This document shows, piece after piece, positions 6,847 to 15,439 of a stretch of 24,195 nt of DNA; the first letter of the stretch is position 1; each line of letters starts with the position of its first letter. The notes under the pieces were generated by a model. The model saw only the letters and a program-made list of their open reading frames with translations, was not told the origin of the DNA and searched no databases. Location: the NCBI GenBank assembly GCA_964433065.1, contig CAYSPZ010000021.1:1-24195 (forward strand), in the 5' to 3' direction. Both the position numbers and the translations under genes were made by a program. Origin of the DNA: RGIG3009 sp964433065 (GTDB taxonomy: Bacteria > Bacillota > Clostridia > Oscillospirales > Acutalibacteraceae).

Positions 6847-8874
6847 ATGAGTTATAAACGCTGGAATTTTTTACAACTGGATAAAGAAACGGCGGGTCTG
6901 CTTTCGGAAGAATGCGGACTGGATCCCGTTTTGTGTTTATTGCTCACCGGTCGCGGTATTACCGACGGGCAACAGGCGATGGACTTTTTATCGGGTGACG
7001 AATTGATGGGGGACCCCTTCCTGTTCGCCAATATGGATGCCGCCGTTGACCGCATTCAATCCGCGATGGACGAGGGCGAACTGATTATGATCTACGGTGA
7101 CTACGATGCCGACGGCATCACCGCCACCGTGTTACTCTATACCTACCTGAAACAAAAGGGAGCGCGGGTACAATACGCTCTTCCTCACCGCGAAGGGGAA
7201 GGGTACGGCTTACACCGCGAAACCATCGACCGTATGATCGAACAGGGCGTCAACCTTATCGTCACGGTGGACAACGGTATCTCCGCCGCCGACGAAGTCG
7301 CCTATGCCGCCCAACACGGTATCGACGTGGTGGTCACCGACCACCACAAACCGCCCGAACACCTGCCGAATGCCGTCGCGGTGGTAGACCCTCACCGTCG
7401 CGATTGCCCCAGCCCGTTTAAAGATTTTGCCGGGGTCGGAATGGCATTCTTCCTGGTCTGCGCACTGGAAGGGGATACCGACCGTATTTTAGCGGAATAT
7501 GCCGACCTCGTCGCGCTCGGCACCTTGGCGGACGTAATGCCGCTTCACGACGATAACCGTCTGTTGGTACGCAAAGGTCTGCAACAGATCAGCGCGGGTA
7601 CGCGTGACGGTCTTTCGCTGCTGCGCGAAGCCGCCGGCACCGCCACCCGTCCGCAGACCGCTTCAAACGTCGCCTTTACGTTAGCCCCCCGCATCAATGC
7701 CGCGGGGCGGATGGGCGACCCCGAAAAAGCCGCCGCGTTACTGCTCGGCACCGCCGACGAAGCCACCGCTCAGTTGGCAAGAGAGATTCAAGAAATGAAT
7801 ACCGCCCGCCAAACGGTGGAAGCGGAAATATTGACCGAGATCCGCGCACAACTCGAAAACGACCCGAAACGGTTGGCGGACCGCGTACTGGTGGTCTGCG
7901 GCAACGGTTGGCATCACGGTGTGCTCGGCATTTTAGCCGCACGATTGCTCGACCTCTACGGCAAACCGACCTTAGTCCTGTCCGAAACCGACGGCATCGC
8001 GCGGGGATCGGGCCGCAGTGTTGTGGGCTTTTCCCTGTACGACGCGCTTTGCGCGTGTGACGATTGCTTACTCGCGTTCGGCGGTCACGAACAAGCGGCG
8101 GGTATCACCGTCGAAGCCGCTCGCGTGGACGAATTTACCGCGCGTATCAATGCCTATGCCGCCGATGTTTGCCCCCGAATGCCGATCGAAGAACTGACGA
8201 TGGACTGCCGTCTGCGCCCGTCCCAGATCACCCCCGATCTGGTCGCGTGTCTGTCCGCGCTCGAACCGTTCGGTGCGGGTAACCCGCAACCGTTGTTCGG
8301 CTTGTTCGGTATGCGCGTCGAACGCATCGAAGAGGTGGGCGGCGGCAAACACCTGCGCCTTACCCTGTCGCGCGACGGTGTCACCGTCACCGCGATGAAA
8401 TTCTCCACCACCCTCGACGCGTTTCATTTCGCGGTGGGTGACACCGTCAACACGGCGGTACTGTTGGAACGCAACGACTACCGCGGCACCCCGTCGGTGT
8501 CGATCATTGTGAAAGATATCCGCTATGCCGATACCGTGCAGGACGACCTGTTACAAGCCACCGCTGACTATGACGCGGTAGTGCGTCGGGAAGATACCGA
8601 CGTACCCCTGCCGTCCCGCGAAAAAGCGGCATCGGTATACCGCTTTTTGAAACGTGCGCCCTATCACGGCACAATCGAATGTTTACACCACCTTATCGGC
8701 GATCCCACCCTCACCTTTACGGATACCTACCTGTGTCTGCAACTGTTGTGGGAAGCCGACCTGATAGACTACCGCAACGGCGGGAATACCGTTACGGTAA
8801 CCGTCCGCCAAACCGATAAAAAGACCGATCTTGCGCAAACCGAGACCGCTCGATTTTTACAACGAAAGGAGTGA
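6847..8874 (+). CDS. recJ: Single-stranded-DNA-specific exonuclease RecJ
   Basis: RecJ degrades single-stranded DNA 5' to 3' in recombinational and mismatch repair. The 675-residue protein shows the DHH phosphoesterase signature in order: DYDADG (85-90), VDNG (141-144) and DHH (165-167), which bind two metal ions. These are followed by the DHHA1 motif GGH at 412-414 and a C-terminal OB-type region. The length is normal for the family. The ATG at 6847 was chosen because an AAAGGA ribosome site lies just upstream; a TTG six codons earlier would overlap that site. It is the first gene of a dense operon. In Bacillus an apt gene commonly sits between recJ and rel; here the two are directly joined. 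Confidence 0.96.
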   Translation: MSYKRWNFLQLDKETAGLLSEECGLDPVLCLLLTGRGITDGQQAMDFLSGDELMGDPFLFANMDAAVDRIQSAMDEGELIMIYGDYDADGITATVLLYTYLKQKGARVQYALPHREGEGYGLHRETIDRMIEQGVNLIVTVDNGISAADEVAYAAQHGIDVVVTDHHKPPEHLPNAVAVVDPHRRDCPSPFKDFAGVGMAFFLVCALEGDTDRILAEYADLVALGTLADVMPLHDDNRLLVRKGLQQISAGTRDGLSLLREAAGTATRPQTASNVAFTLAPRINAAGRMGDPEKAAALLLGTADEATAQLAREIQEMNTARQTVEAEILTEIRAQLENDPKRLADRVLVVCGNGWHHGVLGILAARLLDLYGKPTLVLSETDGIARGSGRSVVGFSLYDALCACDDCLLAFGGHEQAAGITVEAARVDEFTARINAYAADVCPRMPIEELTMDCRLRPSQITPDLVACLSALEPFGAGNPQPLFGLFGMRVERIEEVGGGKHLRLTLSRDGVTVTAMKFSTTLDAFHFAVGDTVNTAVLLERNDYRGTPSVSIIVKDIRYADTVQDDLLQATADYDAVVRREDTDVPLPSREKAASVYRFLKRAPYHGTIECLHHLIGDPTLTFTDTYLCLQLLWEADLIDYRNGGNTVTVTVRQTDKKTDLAQTETARFLQRKE

Positions 8875-8879
8875 TGACC

Positions 8880-11084
8880 GTGGATCAACTGACCGTACAA
8901 CAAACGACCGATAACGCGGTCGCCGCTCTGAAAGAAGCCATCGCCAAAAGCGAAAAGACCTACGATATGGAAACCATCGACCGCGCCATCGCGTTCGCTT
9001 GTGAAGCACACGCAGGTCAACGTCGCCATTCGGGCGAATCGTACGTCTGCCACCCGTTATGCGTGGCGGCGATACTGGTAGGACTGGGAATGGACAGCGA
9101 AACCATCGTCGCCGCGTTACTGCACGACGTGGTGGAAGATACCGCCATCACCCTCGCCGACCTTGAAAAACAGTTCGGCAGTTCGGTCGCGTTGCTGGTA
9201 GACGGTGTCACCAAGATCACCCAGATGCCCTTCTCCACCAAAGAAGAACAACAAGCCGAAAACGTCCGCAAAATGCTCCTCGCGATGTCGCAGGATATCC
9301 GCGTCATCATCATCAAACTTGCGGACCGTCTTCACAATATGCGTACCAGCGGGGGTTGGGACGAACAAAAACAACGCGATAAAGCGCGTGAAACGTTGGA
9401 TATCTACGCGCCCATCGCGCACCGTTTGGGTATCCGCGCCATCAAAGAAGAACTGGACGATATCTCCCTGCACCTACTCGACCCCGTCGCCTGTGCCGAG
9501 ATCGAGGAAAGCCTGACCCTGCGTACCGAAGAACGCGCCGCTTTCCTTGACGATATTCAGAAACGTATTCAGGAACGCTTGTCCGAATACGGGTTGACCC
9601 CGTACGTATGCGGACGTGTCAAGAGCATCAACGGTATCTATCGGAAGATGTACGTGCAGGGCCGCAACTTTGACGAGATCTACGATATTTACGCCGTCCG
9701 CGTCATCGTGGACAGCGTCACCGACTGCTATAACGTGCTCGGTGTGGTGCACGATATGTTCCACCCGCTCCCCAACCGTTTCAAAGACTACATCTCCACC
9801 CCGAAAAGCAATATGTACCAGTCGTTGCACACCACCGTGATCAGTACCGAAAAGATCCCGTTTGAGATCCAGATCCGCACGTGGGAAATGCACCATACCG
9901 CCGAATACGGTATCGCGGCGCACTGGAAATACAAACTCGGCATCCAGAAAAAAGATCGTCTGGAAGACCGTCTGGCATGGGTGCGTCAGTTTATCGAGAC
10001 CCAGACCGAAACCGACGACGCGGAAGAATTCGTCCGCTCGATCAAGACCGACCTGTCGTCCGACGACGTGTTCGTGTTTACCCCGCGCGGTAAGGTGGTC
10101 AACCTCCCCGCAGGTTCCACCGTCATCGACTTTGCCTATGCCATTCACTCGGCGGTCGGCAACCGTATGGTCGGTGCCAAGGTGGACGGCCGTATCGTCC
10201 CCATCGACTATCAGGTCAAAACGGGGGAGATCGTCGAGATCCTCACCACCTCCGCTCAGAACCACGGTCCCAGCCGCGACTGGTTGCAACTCGTTAAGAC
10301 CAGTGAAGCGCGTAACAAGATCCGTGCGTGGTACAAACGCGAACGGCGCGAAGAAAACATCGAAAAAGGACGGGAAGAACTCGAACGCGAGATCTCCCGC
10401 AACTGTATCCGCTTCACCGAAAGCGAACTGCAGGAATTTTTGGAACAACAATGCAAACGTCAACATTGCGCCACCGTGGAGGACTTTTATGCCGCCATCG
10501 GTTACGGGGGAATTTTGCTTTCGCGTCTGATCCCCCGTATGAAAGAGGACTACCTCAAAATGGTCAAAAGCGAGGCGGCGGCAAGTAAACCTGCCGTTGC
10601 ACTGCCCACCCGTCCTCACCGTCACCATAACGGTGGTGTCATCATCGAAAATATGGACAACTGTCTGGTCAAATTCGCCCGCTGTTGTAACCCCGTCCCC
10701 GGTGACGAGATCGTCGGTTTCATCACACGCGGTTACGGTGTGTCGGTGCATAAAAGCGACTGCGTCAACGTTCCCAAAGACCGCACCGCCTGCGCCGAAC
10801 CCGAACGATGGGTCAACGTCGAATGGGAAGACAGTGTACGGGAAGAATTCAAAGCGGTCCTGCGCGTCATCGCGAACGACCGTATTCAGTTACTCGCCGA
10901 CGTAACGTCGCAACTCGCGGGTATGCACGTGATGATCTACGGCTTACAAGCCCGTAAAAAAGACAACGACGAAGGCGAGATACTGGTCACCGTCGGTGTT
11001 AACGGTCTGCAACATCTGCAGGAGGTCATCCAACGTCTGCAACGAATCAGCGGTGTTCACACCGTAGAAAGAAGCGGTATTTAA
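8880..11084 (+). CDS. rel: Bifunctional (p)ppGpp synthetase/hydrolase (RelA/SpoT family)
   Basis: This enzyme makes and destroys the alarmone (p)ppGpp during the stringent response. The 734-residue protein has the full long-RSH layout: an HD hydrolase domain with HDVVEDT (82-88) and DRLHNMRT (149-156), a synthetase domain with the RFKD motif (300-303) typical of bifunctional enzymes, a TGS domain (about 395-455), a Cys-containing region (FARCCNP) and a C-terminal ACT domain. Both active sites look intact. The GTG at 8880 has AGGAG eight bases upstream; an ATG at 8874 is the alternative but crowds that site. It follows recJ with almost no gap and its stop overlaps the dtd start by one base. 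Confidence 0.95.
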   Translation: MDQLTVQQTTDNAVAALKEAIAKSEKTYDMETIDRAIAFACEAHAGQRRHSGESYVCHPLCVAAILVGLGMDSETIVAALLHDVVEDTAITLADLEKQFGSSVALLVDGVTKITQMPFSTKEEQQAENVRKMLLAMSQDIRVIIIKLADRLHNMRTSGGWDEQKQRDKARETLDIYAPIAHRLGIRAIKEELDDISLHLLDPVACAEIEESLTLRTEERAAFLDDIQKRIQERLSEYGLTPYVCGRVKSINGIYRKMYVQGRNFDEIYDIYAVRVIVDSVTDCYNVLGVVHDMFHPLPNRFKDYISTPKSNMYQSLHTTVISTEKIPFEIQIRTWEMHHTAEYGIAAHWKYKLGIQKKDRLEDRLAWVRQFIETQTETDDAEEFVRSIKTDLSSDDVFVFTPRGKVVNLPAGSTVIDFAYAIHSAVGNRMVGAKVDGRIVPIDYQVKTGEIVEILTTSAQNHGPSRDWLQLVKTSEARNKIRAWYKRERREENIEKGREELEREISRNCIRFTESELQEFLEQQCKRQHCATVEDFYAAIGYGGILLSRLIPRMKEDYLKMVKSEAAASKPAVALPTRPHRHHNGGVIIENMDNCLVKFARCCNPVPGDEIVGFITRGYGVSVHKSDCVNVPKDRTACAEPERWVNVEWEDSVREEFKAVLRVIANDRIQLLADVTSQLAGMHVMIYGLQARKKDNDEGEILVTVGVNGLQHLQEVIQRLQRISGVHTVERSGI

Positions 11085-11533
11085 TGAAAGCAGTATTTCA
11101 ACGCGTATACGATGCTCGTGTCGAGGTGGACGGCGAAACGGTCGGTGCCATCGGCAAAGGTGCCCTCATTTTACTCGGTGTGATGCAGGGCGACACCCCC
11201 GACCACGCTGCGCTGATGGCAAAAAAGATCGCCAACCTGCGCGTGTTCACCGACCAAAACGATAAAATGAACCTGTCACTGCTGGATATCGGCGGCGAGG
11301 TTCTTGCCGTGTCCAACTTCACGTTGGCGGCAAACTGTTCACACGGCCGCCGTCCCGAATTTTTAGCGGCGGCGCGTCCCGAAACCGCCGAGCCGCTTTA
11401 CGAGCGGTTTATGCAGGAATTGCGCGGTTACGGACTGACCGTACAAGCAGGACGGTTCGGCGCGGATATGACCGTGTCGATGCGCGGCAACGGCCCCGTC
11501 ACCATTTTGCTGGATACGGAGGATTGGCAATAA
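11084..11533 (+). CDS. dtd: D-aminoacyl-tRNA deacylase
   Basis: Dtd hydrolyses D-amino acids from wrongly charged tRNAs, protecting the translation pool. The 149-residue protein is full length and carries the cross-subunit motif NGPVT (136-140). The usual SQFTL motif is present as SNFTL (77-81), a Gln-to-Asn change, and the next segment reads ANCSHGRRPEF. The start overlaps the rel stop by one base (TAATG) and the stop overlaps the next start in the same way, indicating translational coupling. The rel-dtd neighbourhood is widely conserved in Bacillota. Confidence 0.95.
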   Translation: MKAVFQRVYDARVEVDGETVGAIGKGALILLGVMQGDTPDHAALMAKKIANLRVFTDQNDKMNLSLLDIGGEVLAVSNFTLAANCSHGRRPEFLAAARPETAEPLYERFMQELRGYGLTVQAGRFGADMTVSMRGNGPVTILLDTEDWQ

Positions 11534-12150
11534 TGGAATATCTGTGCCTTCCCGTCGGACCGTTACAGGCGAACTGCTACCTCGTATGGGACGAAGACCG
11601 CAACGCGGTCATCATTGATCCGGGTGACGAAGCCGATCGCCTGTTGCGAATCATTGGTAAACGGGATCTGTCACTGTCTGCCGTTTTACTTACCCACGCA
11701 CACTTTGACCATATGATGGCGACCAACGCGATAAAAGCCGAAACGGGTGCCGCGGTGATGGTTCACGAAGCGGAATTGCCCGCCCTCACCGATGAGCGGA
11801 TCAACCTGTCGTCGATGATGGGTACCCCATACCGCACGGCGGCGGATCGCCTGTTACACGACGGGGAGGAGGTCACGGTCGGTAACCTGACCTTTACCGT
11901 CATCCATACCCCCGGTCACACGGTCGGCAGTTGTTGCTATGCAATCGACGACCTGTTGTTCAGCGGCGACACCCTGTTTGCCGACAGCATCGGCAGAACC
12001 GATTTTCCCGGTGGCTCGATATCCGTGATGCAACAAAGCCTTACAAAACTGTGTACCTACCCCGATCACATCGGGATATTGTCGGGTCACGGCGAAGCGA
12101 CGACGTTGGGTTTCGAAAAACAAAACAACCCGTTTTTACAAGGACGATAA
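11533..12150 (+). CDS. MBL-fold metallo-hydrolase, glyoxalase II-like
   Basis: This 205-residue protein has the metallo-beta-lactamase fold signature THAHFDH, with metal ligands His55, His57, Asp59 and His60, followed by His129, Asp146 and His186. It therefore probably binds two metal ions. The short single-domain form following dtd is common in Clostridia and is usually called hydroxyacylglutathione-hydrolase-like, but the substrate is unproven and these bacteria often lack glutathione. The ATG overlaps the dtd stop by one base, with GGAGG ten bases upstream; an earlier TTG has no ribosome site. It lies three bases before hemZ. Confidence 0.92.
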   Translation: MEYLCLPVGPLQANCYLVWDEDRNAVIIDPGDEADRLLRIIGKRDLSLSAVLLTHAHFDHMMATNAIKAETGAAVMVHEAELPALTDERINLSSMMGTPYRTAADRLLHDGEEVTVGNLTFTVIHTPGHTVGSCCYAIDDLLFSGDTLFADSIGRTDFPGGSISVMQQSLTKLCTYPDHIGILSGHGEATTLGFEKQNNPFLQGR

Positions 12151-12152
12151 GT

Positions 12153-13625
12153 ATGTACCTACTGCTCAACAACCACGATTTTCATTTTGAACTACAGAAT
12201 ATCTGTCGTTTGTTTTTACCGCAGGAAAAGATCGTGATCACCGATTCTGCCGCCGACCTGAGCGGTGTGATCGCGCATACTACGGTAGAGGAGAAAGGCG
12301 AAACGATCACGCTGACCTGCCGCCTGCAACTCGACGACTTTGACAAAACACTCACCGACACCCTGTCCGCCGCCCACCCCGACCGTCAGGCGGAATGTGA
12401 ACGGCGGCTTTGCGAATTACTGTACCGCCTGTTCGTCGACCTGCTCGGCTTTGAACAGACGTGGGGGATCGTGACGGGTGTCCGTCCGGTCAAATTACTC
12501 CGCCGTCTGACCGCACAGTATGGGGAAGAGGCAGCGCTCGACTATCTGCGCGACAAACTGCTGGTCAGCGAAGAAAAGTTGCAACTGTGCCGCAAAACGT
12601 TCCAAAACGAGGATCGCCTGCTTGCGCTTTCCCGACCCGACTCGTTCAGTCTGTACGTGTCCATCCCGTTTTGCCCCACCCGTTGCGACTACTGCTCGTT
12701 CGTGTCCCAAACGGTCACACGCGCGGCAAAACTCATTCCCGACTACGTGGAATATCTGAAACAAGAACTCATCTACACCGCTTCGCTTGCAAATGAACTC
12801 GGTCTGCGACTGGAAACGGTGTATTTCGGCGGCGGTACCCCCACCACCCTCACCGCCGACCAGTTGGCGACCCTTACCGATACGGTGGCACATGCGTTTG
12901 ACCTCTCCCACGTACGGGAATATACGGTGGAAGCGGGACGTCCCGACACGGTCACCGAAGAGAAGCTGCGCGTCCTCAAACAGGCGGGTGTGTCCCGCGT
13001 CAGCATTAACCCGCAAACGTTGTCGGATAGGGTGCTCGAAGCCATCGGCAGAAAACATACCGCCGCGCAGTATTACGACGCTTTCAATATGGCACGGCGG
13101 ACGGGACACGATAACATCAATACCGACCTGATCGCGGGACTTCCCACCGATACCTTCGACGGGTTTTCGAGAACGCTCGACGGCATCTTATCCCTGTCAC
13201 CCGAAAGCATTACGGTGCATACACTGTCTATGAAACGCGCCTCCAACCTGTCACTGCAAAAACGGGCGGACTACCGTATTGCCGACGAGGCGGTGCGGAT
13301 GGTGCAACGAAGTGCCTCCTTGTTACCGCAACACGGGTACGAACCGTACTACCTGTATCGGCAGAGCCGTACGGTCGGCAATCAGGAAAACGTCGGTTGG
13401 GCGAAACCGCGGTGCGAAAGTTTGTATAACGTATATATTATGGACGAAACGCACACCATTTTAGGGTGCGGTGCGGGTGCCGTGACCAAACTCAAACGTC
13501 CCCATACCGATTACTTGGAACGCATTTTCAACTATAAATTCCCCTACGAATACAACGACGGACTGGAAGAGATGTTGCGCCGCAAAGCGTACATCCGCGA
13601 ATTTTACGAAGGAGTGGAAGGATGA
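12153..13625 (+). CDS. hemZ: Coproporphyrinogen III dehydrogenase-like radical SAM enzyme HemZ
   Basis: HemZ is the oxygen-independent coproporphyrinogen dehydrogenase-type radical SAM enzyme of Bacillota. The 490-residue protein carries the iron-sulfur cysteines Cys174-x3-Cys178-x2-Cys181 (in FCPTRCDYC), then the GGGTPT motif and an INPQT segment typical of HemN/HemZ proteins. The extra N-terminal ~165 residues distinguish HemZ from HemN and HemW. The start at 12153 has AGGA upstream; a much longer frame that overlaps the hydrolase gene is spurious. Its stop overlaps the kinase start by four bases. Whether it makes haem here or has another role depends on the remaining haem genes, which are not in this window. 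Confidence 0.93.
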   Translation: MYLLLNNHDFHFELQNICRLFLPQEKIVITDSAADLSGVIAHTTVEEKGETITLTCRLQLDDFDKTLTDTLSAAHPDRQAECERRLCELLYRLFVDLLGFEQTWGIVTGVRPVKLLRRLTAQYGEEAALDYLRDKLLVSEEKLQLCRKTFQNEDRLLALSRPDSFSLYVSIPFCPTRCDYCSFVSQTVTRAAKLIPDYVEYLKQELIYTASLANELGLRLETVYFGGGTPTTLTADQLATLTDTVAHAFDLSHVREYTVEAGRPDTVTEEKLRVLKQAGVSRVSINPQTLSDRVLEAIGRKHTAAQYYDAFNMARRTGHDNINTDLIAGLPTDTFDGFSRTLDGILSLSPESITVHTLSMKRASNLSLQKRADYRIADEAVRMVQRSASLLPQHGYEPYYLYRQSRTVGNQENVGWAKPRCESLYNVYIMDETHTILGCGAGAVTKLKRPHTDYLERIFNYKFPYEYNDGLEEMLRRKAYIREFYEGVEG

Positions 13626-14545
13626 TCGCTCGTCGACTGATCACAAACACGGTACGAGAACAACTGCATACCGATGCCGATCGTCTGATCAAGTCGGAAT
13701 ACACCCGCTATCGCGATCAGATTGAGCAGACGGCACAGACCCTTTGCGCCCGTTTCGAACGTCACGGGTTGGTTCTGTTGTGCGGTCCATCCTCGTCGGG
13801 CAAGACCACCACCGCCTGCTTTCTCACCCAAGCGCTCGCACGGCACGACCGCGCCGCGTATACCGTGTCCATCGACGATTTTTATTTCGGACGCGGTCTG
13901 GCGCCCCGCCTTCCCGACGGCAGTTTCGACTACGAAACGATCGAAGCGATCGACCTTGCACTGTTGCACCGTTGTGTCCGTGACCTGTTACGCGACGGTC
14001 ATACCCAACTGCCGCAGTTCGATTTTCACGACGGTATTCGCAAACCCGACACCGTCCCGCTTACGGTGGAGGACGATGCCCTCATCATCTTAGAGGGTAT
14101 CCACGCGTTAAATCCGCTTTTGCGCGACCCGCTTGCCGATCAACCGCTCTGCACCGTCTTTATCCACACCGCTTCTTCGTTCTGGGAAGACGGGGAAGAG
14201 CAGATCTCGTCCCGCGATATCCGTCTGTGCCGCCGTTTGGTACGGGACGTGAAGTATCGCAACAGTTCCCCCGACAACACCCTGCGTATGTGGGCACAGG
14301 TGATACGCGGCGAAGACCTGTATATGCTCCCGTACACCGCCGACGCGGATATCACCCTCGACACCACCCACGCCTACGAACCCGCCGTGATGCACGGCGC
14401 GTTGTTACCGTTGTTTGAACGGTTTCCCGTATCCGCGGCATTCGCAGAACAAGCCGACTGCCTGCGCCGTAACCTGTCGCCGTACCCCACGCTTGCCCCC
14501 GATCGGTTACCGCCCGACAGCCTTTTAAGGGAATTTGTGGGATAA
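13622..14545 (+). CDS. P-loop kinase, uridine kinase/phosphoribulokinase family
   Basis: This 307-residue protein has a Walker A motif GPSSSGKT at residues 55-62, followed by SIDDFYF and the EGIHALNP segment. This matches the uridine kinase/phosphoribulokinase fold, so it is probably a nucleoside kinase acting on uridine or a similar small substrate. It lacks the TGS domain that precedes the kinase in the longer clostridial nucleoside kinases, so it is the short form. The substrate cannot be read from sequence. It is the last gene of the recJ-rel operon, and its start lies in the hemZ stop (ATGA). The next promoter begins four bases after its stop. Confidence 0.88.
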   Translation: MIARRLITNTVREQLHTDADRLIKSEYTRYRDQIEQTAQTLCARFERHGLVLLCGPSSSGKTTTACFLTQALARHDRAAYTVSIDDFYFGRGLAPRLPDGSFDYETIEAIDLALLHRCVRDLLRDGHTQLPQFDFHDGIRKPDTVPLTVEDDALIILEGIHALNPLLRDPLADQPLCTVFIHTASSFWEDGEEQISSRDIRLCRRLVRDVKYRNSSPDNTLRMWAQVIRGEDLYMLPYTADADITLDTTHAYEPAVMHGALLPLFERFPVSAAFAEQADCLRRNLSPYPTLAPDRLPPDSLLREFVG

Positions 14546-14548
14546 CCC

Positions 14549-14577
14549 TTGTATTTTGACGGAATATCCTTTATAAT
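14549..14577 (+). promoter_or_regulatory. Promoter of the zinc-ribbon gene
   Basis: TTGTAT (14549-14554) and a perfect TATAAT (14572-14577) are 17 bases apart, starting immediately after the kinase stop codon. Confidence 0.75.
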
Positions 14578-14615
14578 GTAAGTGTACCTGTAAAACCATA
14601 AAGGAGTGAATGAAA

Positions 14616-14972
14616 ATGGCAGTATTTGAAGATGTCATCTCGCGTGCAAAAGCCATGGCGGAAGCCACCGGCAAAAAGACGGGTGAATTGGTGGAAACCA
14701 CCAAGATCAAATTGGAGATCGCCGAACTGCAACGGGAGATCGCCGCGTTGTACGAAGGACTCGGCAGACTGGTGTATGACGGTCGCCAATCGGGTGAATC
14801 GGTGGAGGATATGATCGAATCCTGCGTCGCCCATCTGGAAGAGCAAAATGCCTATTTACAGGAACTGCAGGATCGTGTGCTCGAAAATCGCAATGCCGTG
14901 CGGTGTACGGTGTGCGGCGCGGTCAATGAAGACACTGCTCGTTTTTGCAGTCAGTGCGGTAAAGCCCTGTGA
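14616..14972 (+). CDS. Coiled-coil protein with C-terminal zinc ribbon
   Basis: This 118-residue protein has a long charged helical region (about residues 25-92) predicted to form a coiled coil. A zinc ribbon follows, with ligands Cys97-x2-Cys100 and Cys111-x2-Cys114. Similar small proteins are common in Clostridia but I know of no assigned function. The ATG at 14616 was chosen because AGGAG is nine bases upstream; the ATG two codons earlier is only three bases from it. It has its own sigma-A promoter, so it is expressed independently of the recJ-rel operon and of hup. A scaffold or adaptor role is possible but not supported by more than its shape. Confidence 0.82.
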   Translation: MAVFEDVISRAKAMAEATGKKTGELVETTKIKLEIAELQREIAALYEGLGRLVYDGRQSGESVEDMIESCVAHLEEQNAYLQELQDRVLENRNAVRCTVCGAVNEDTARFCSQCGKAL

Positions 14973-15061
14973 TTTTTAGGACAATTTATACAAAAATTGC
15001 CCACTATTTACTGTCGAATTGTTAGATTTTCGGTCGAAACGCACATTTTTTGGAAAAGCAC

Positions 15062-15090
15062 TTGCAAAACTTAAAAATGTGGAGTACAAT
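15062..15090 (+). promoter_or_regulatory. Promoter of hup
   Basis: TTGCAA (15062-15067) and TACAAT (15085-15090) are 17 bases apart. The untranslated leader to the HU start would be about 60 bases. Confidence 0.82.
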
Positions 15091-15159
15091 TTAAATATCC
15101 GTTATGATTCTATGCGGTTTAATCCGTTGGAATAAAAAAATGTTGGAGGTTCTTTAATT

Positions 15160-15435
15160 ATGAACAAAGTAGAACTGGTTGCCTCTGTTGCTGAAAAAGC
15201 AGGCTTGTCCAAAAAAGACGCTGAAAAAGCGGTTGCCGCTGTGATCGACTCCATCGTCGACGCGGTTGCGAAAGATGATAAGGTTCAATTGATCGGTTTT
15301 GGTACGTTTGAACTGCGTACCCGCGCTGCTCGTACGGGCCGCAATCCGCAGACCAAAGCGACCATCACCATTCCCGCTTCCAAACAACCCGCTTTCAAAG
15401 CCGGTAAAGCGTTCAAAGACGCGGTGGCGAAATAA
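15160..15435 (+). CDS. hup: HU-family DNA-binding protein
   Basis: HU is a small dimeric nucleoid protein that bends and compacts DNA without strong sequence preference. The 91-residue protein is a typical complete family member: N-terminal helices with KAGLSKKDAEKAV, then the beta-arm signature GFGTFELRTRAARTGRNPQT starting near residue 46, and a C-terminal KAGKAFKDAV helix. The GGAGG ribosome site lies about 11 bases before the ATG. Its codon choice (AAA, GTT, GCT) is more A/T-rich than its neighbours, as expected for a highly expressed gene. The transcript runs into the large structured element at 15440-15758. Confidence 0.97.
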   Translation: MNKVELVASVAEKAGLSKKDAEKAVAAVIDSIVDAVAKDDKVQLIGFGTFELRTRAARTGRNPQTKATITIPASKQPAFKAGKAFKDAVAK

Positions 15436-15439
15436 GTTG

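Noticed and set aside
9474..10751. Long 425-residue open frame opposite rel
   Set aside because: It is antisense to a clearly conserved enzyme, and long empty frames are common opposite GC-rich genes.
11931..12152. N-terminal extension of HemZ by 74 residues
   Set aside because: It lies entirely inside the MBL hydrolase gene in another frame; HemZ proteins normally begin at the MYLLLNNH-like segment, which has its own ribosome site.
14525..14550. Terminator after the P-loop kinase (AAGGG/CCCTT)
   Set aside because: Five pairs with a long loop across the stop codon is too weak; it may be chance.
14979..15002. Terminator after the zinc-ribbon gene
   Set aside because: The stem is only six A/T-rich pairs plus a mismatch, and no T-run follows; too weak to call.
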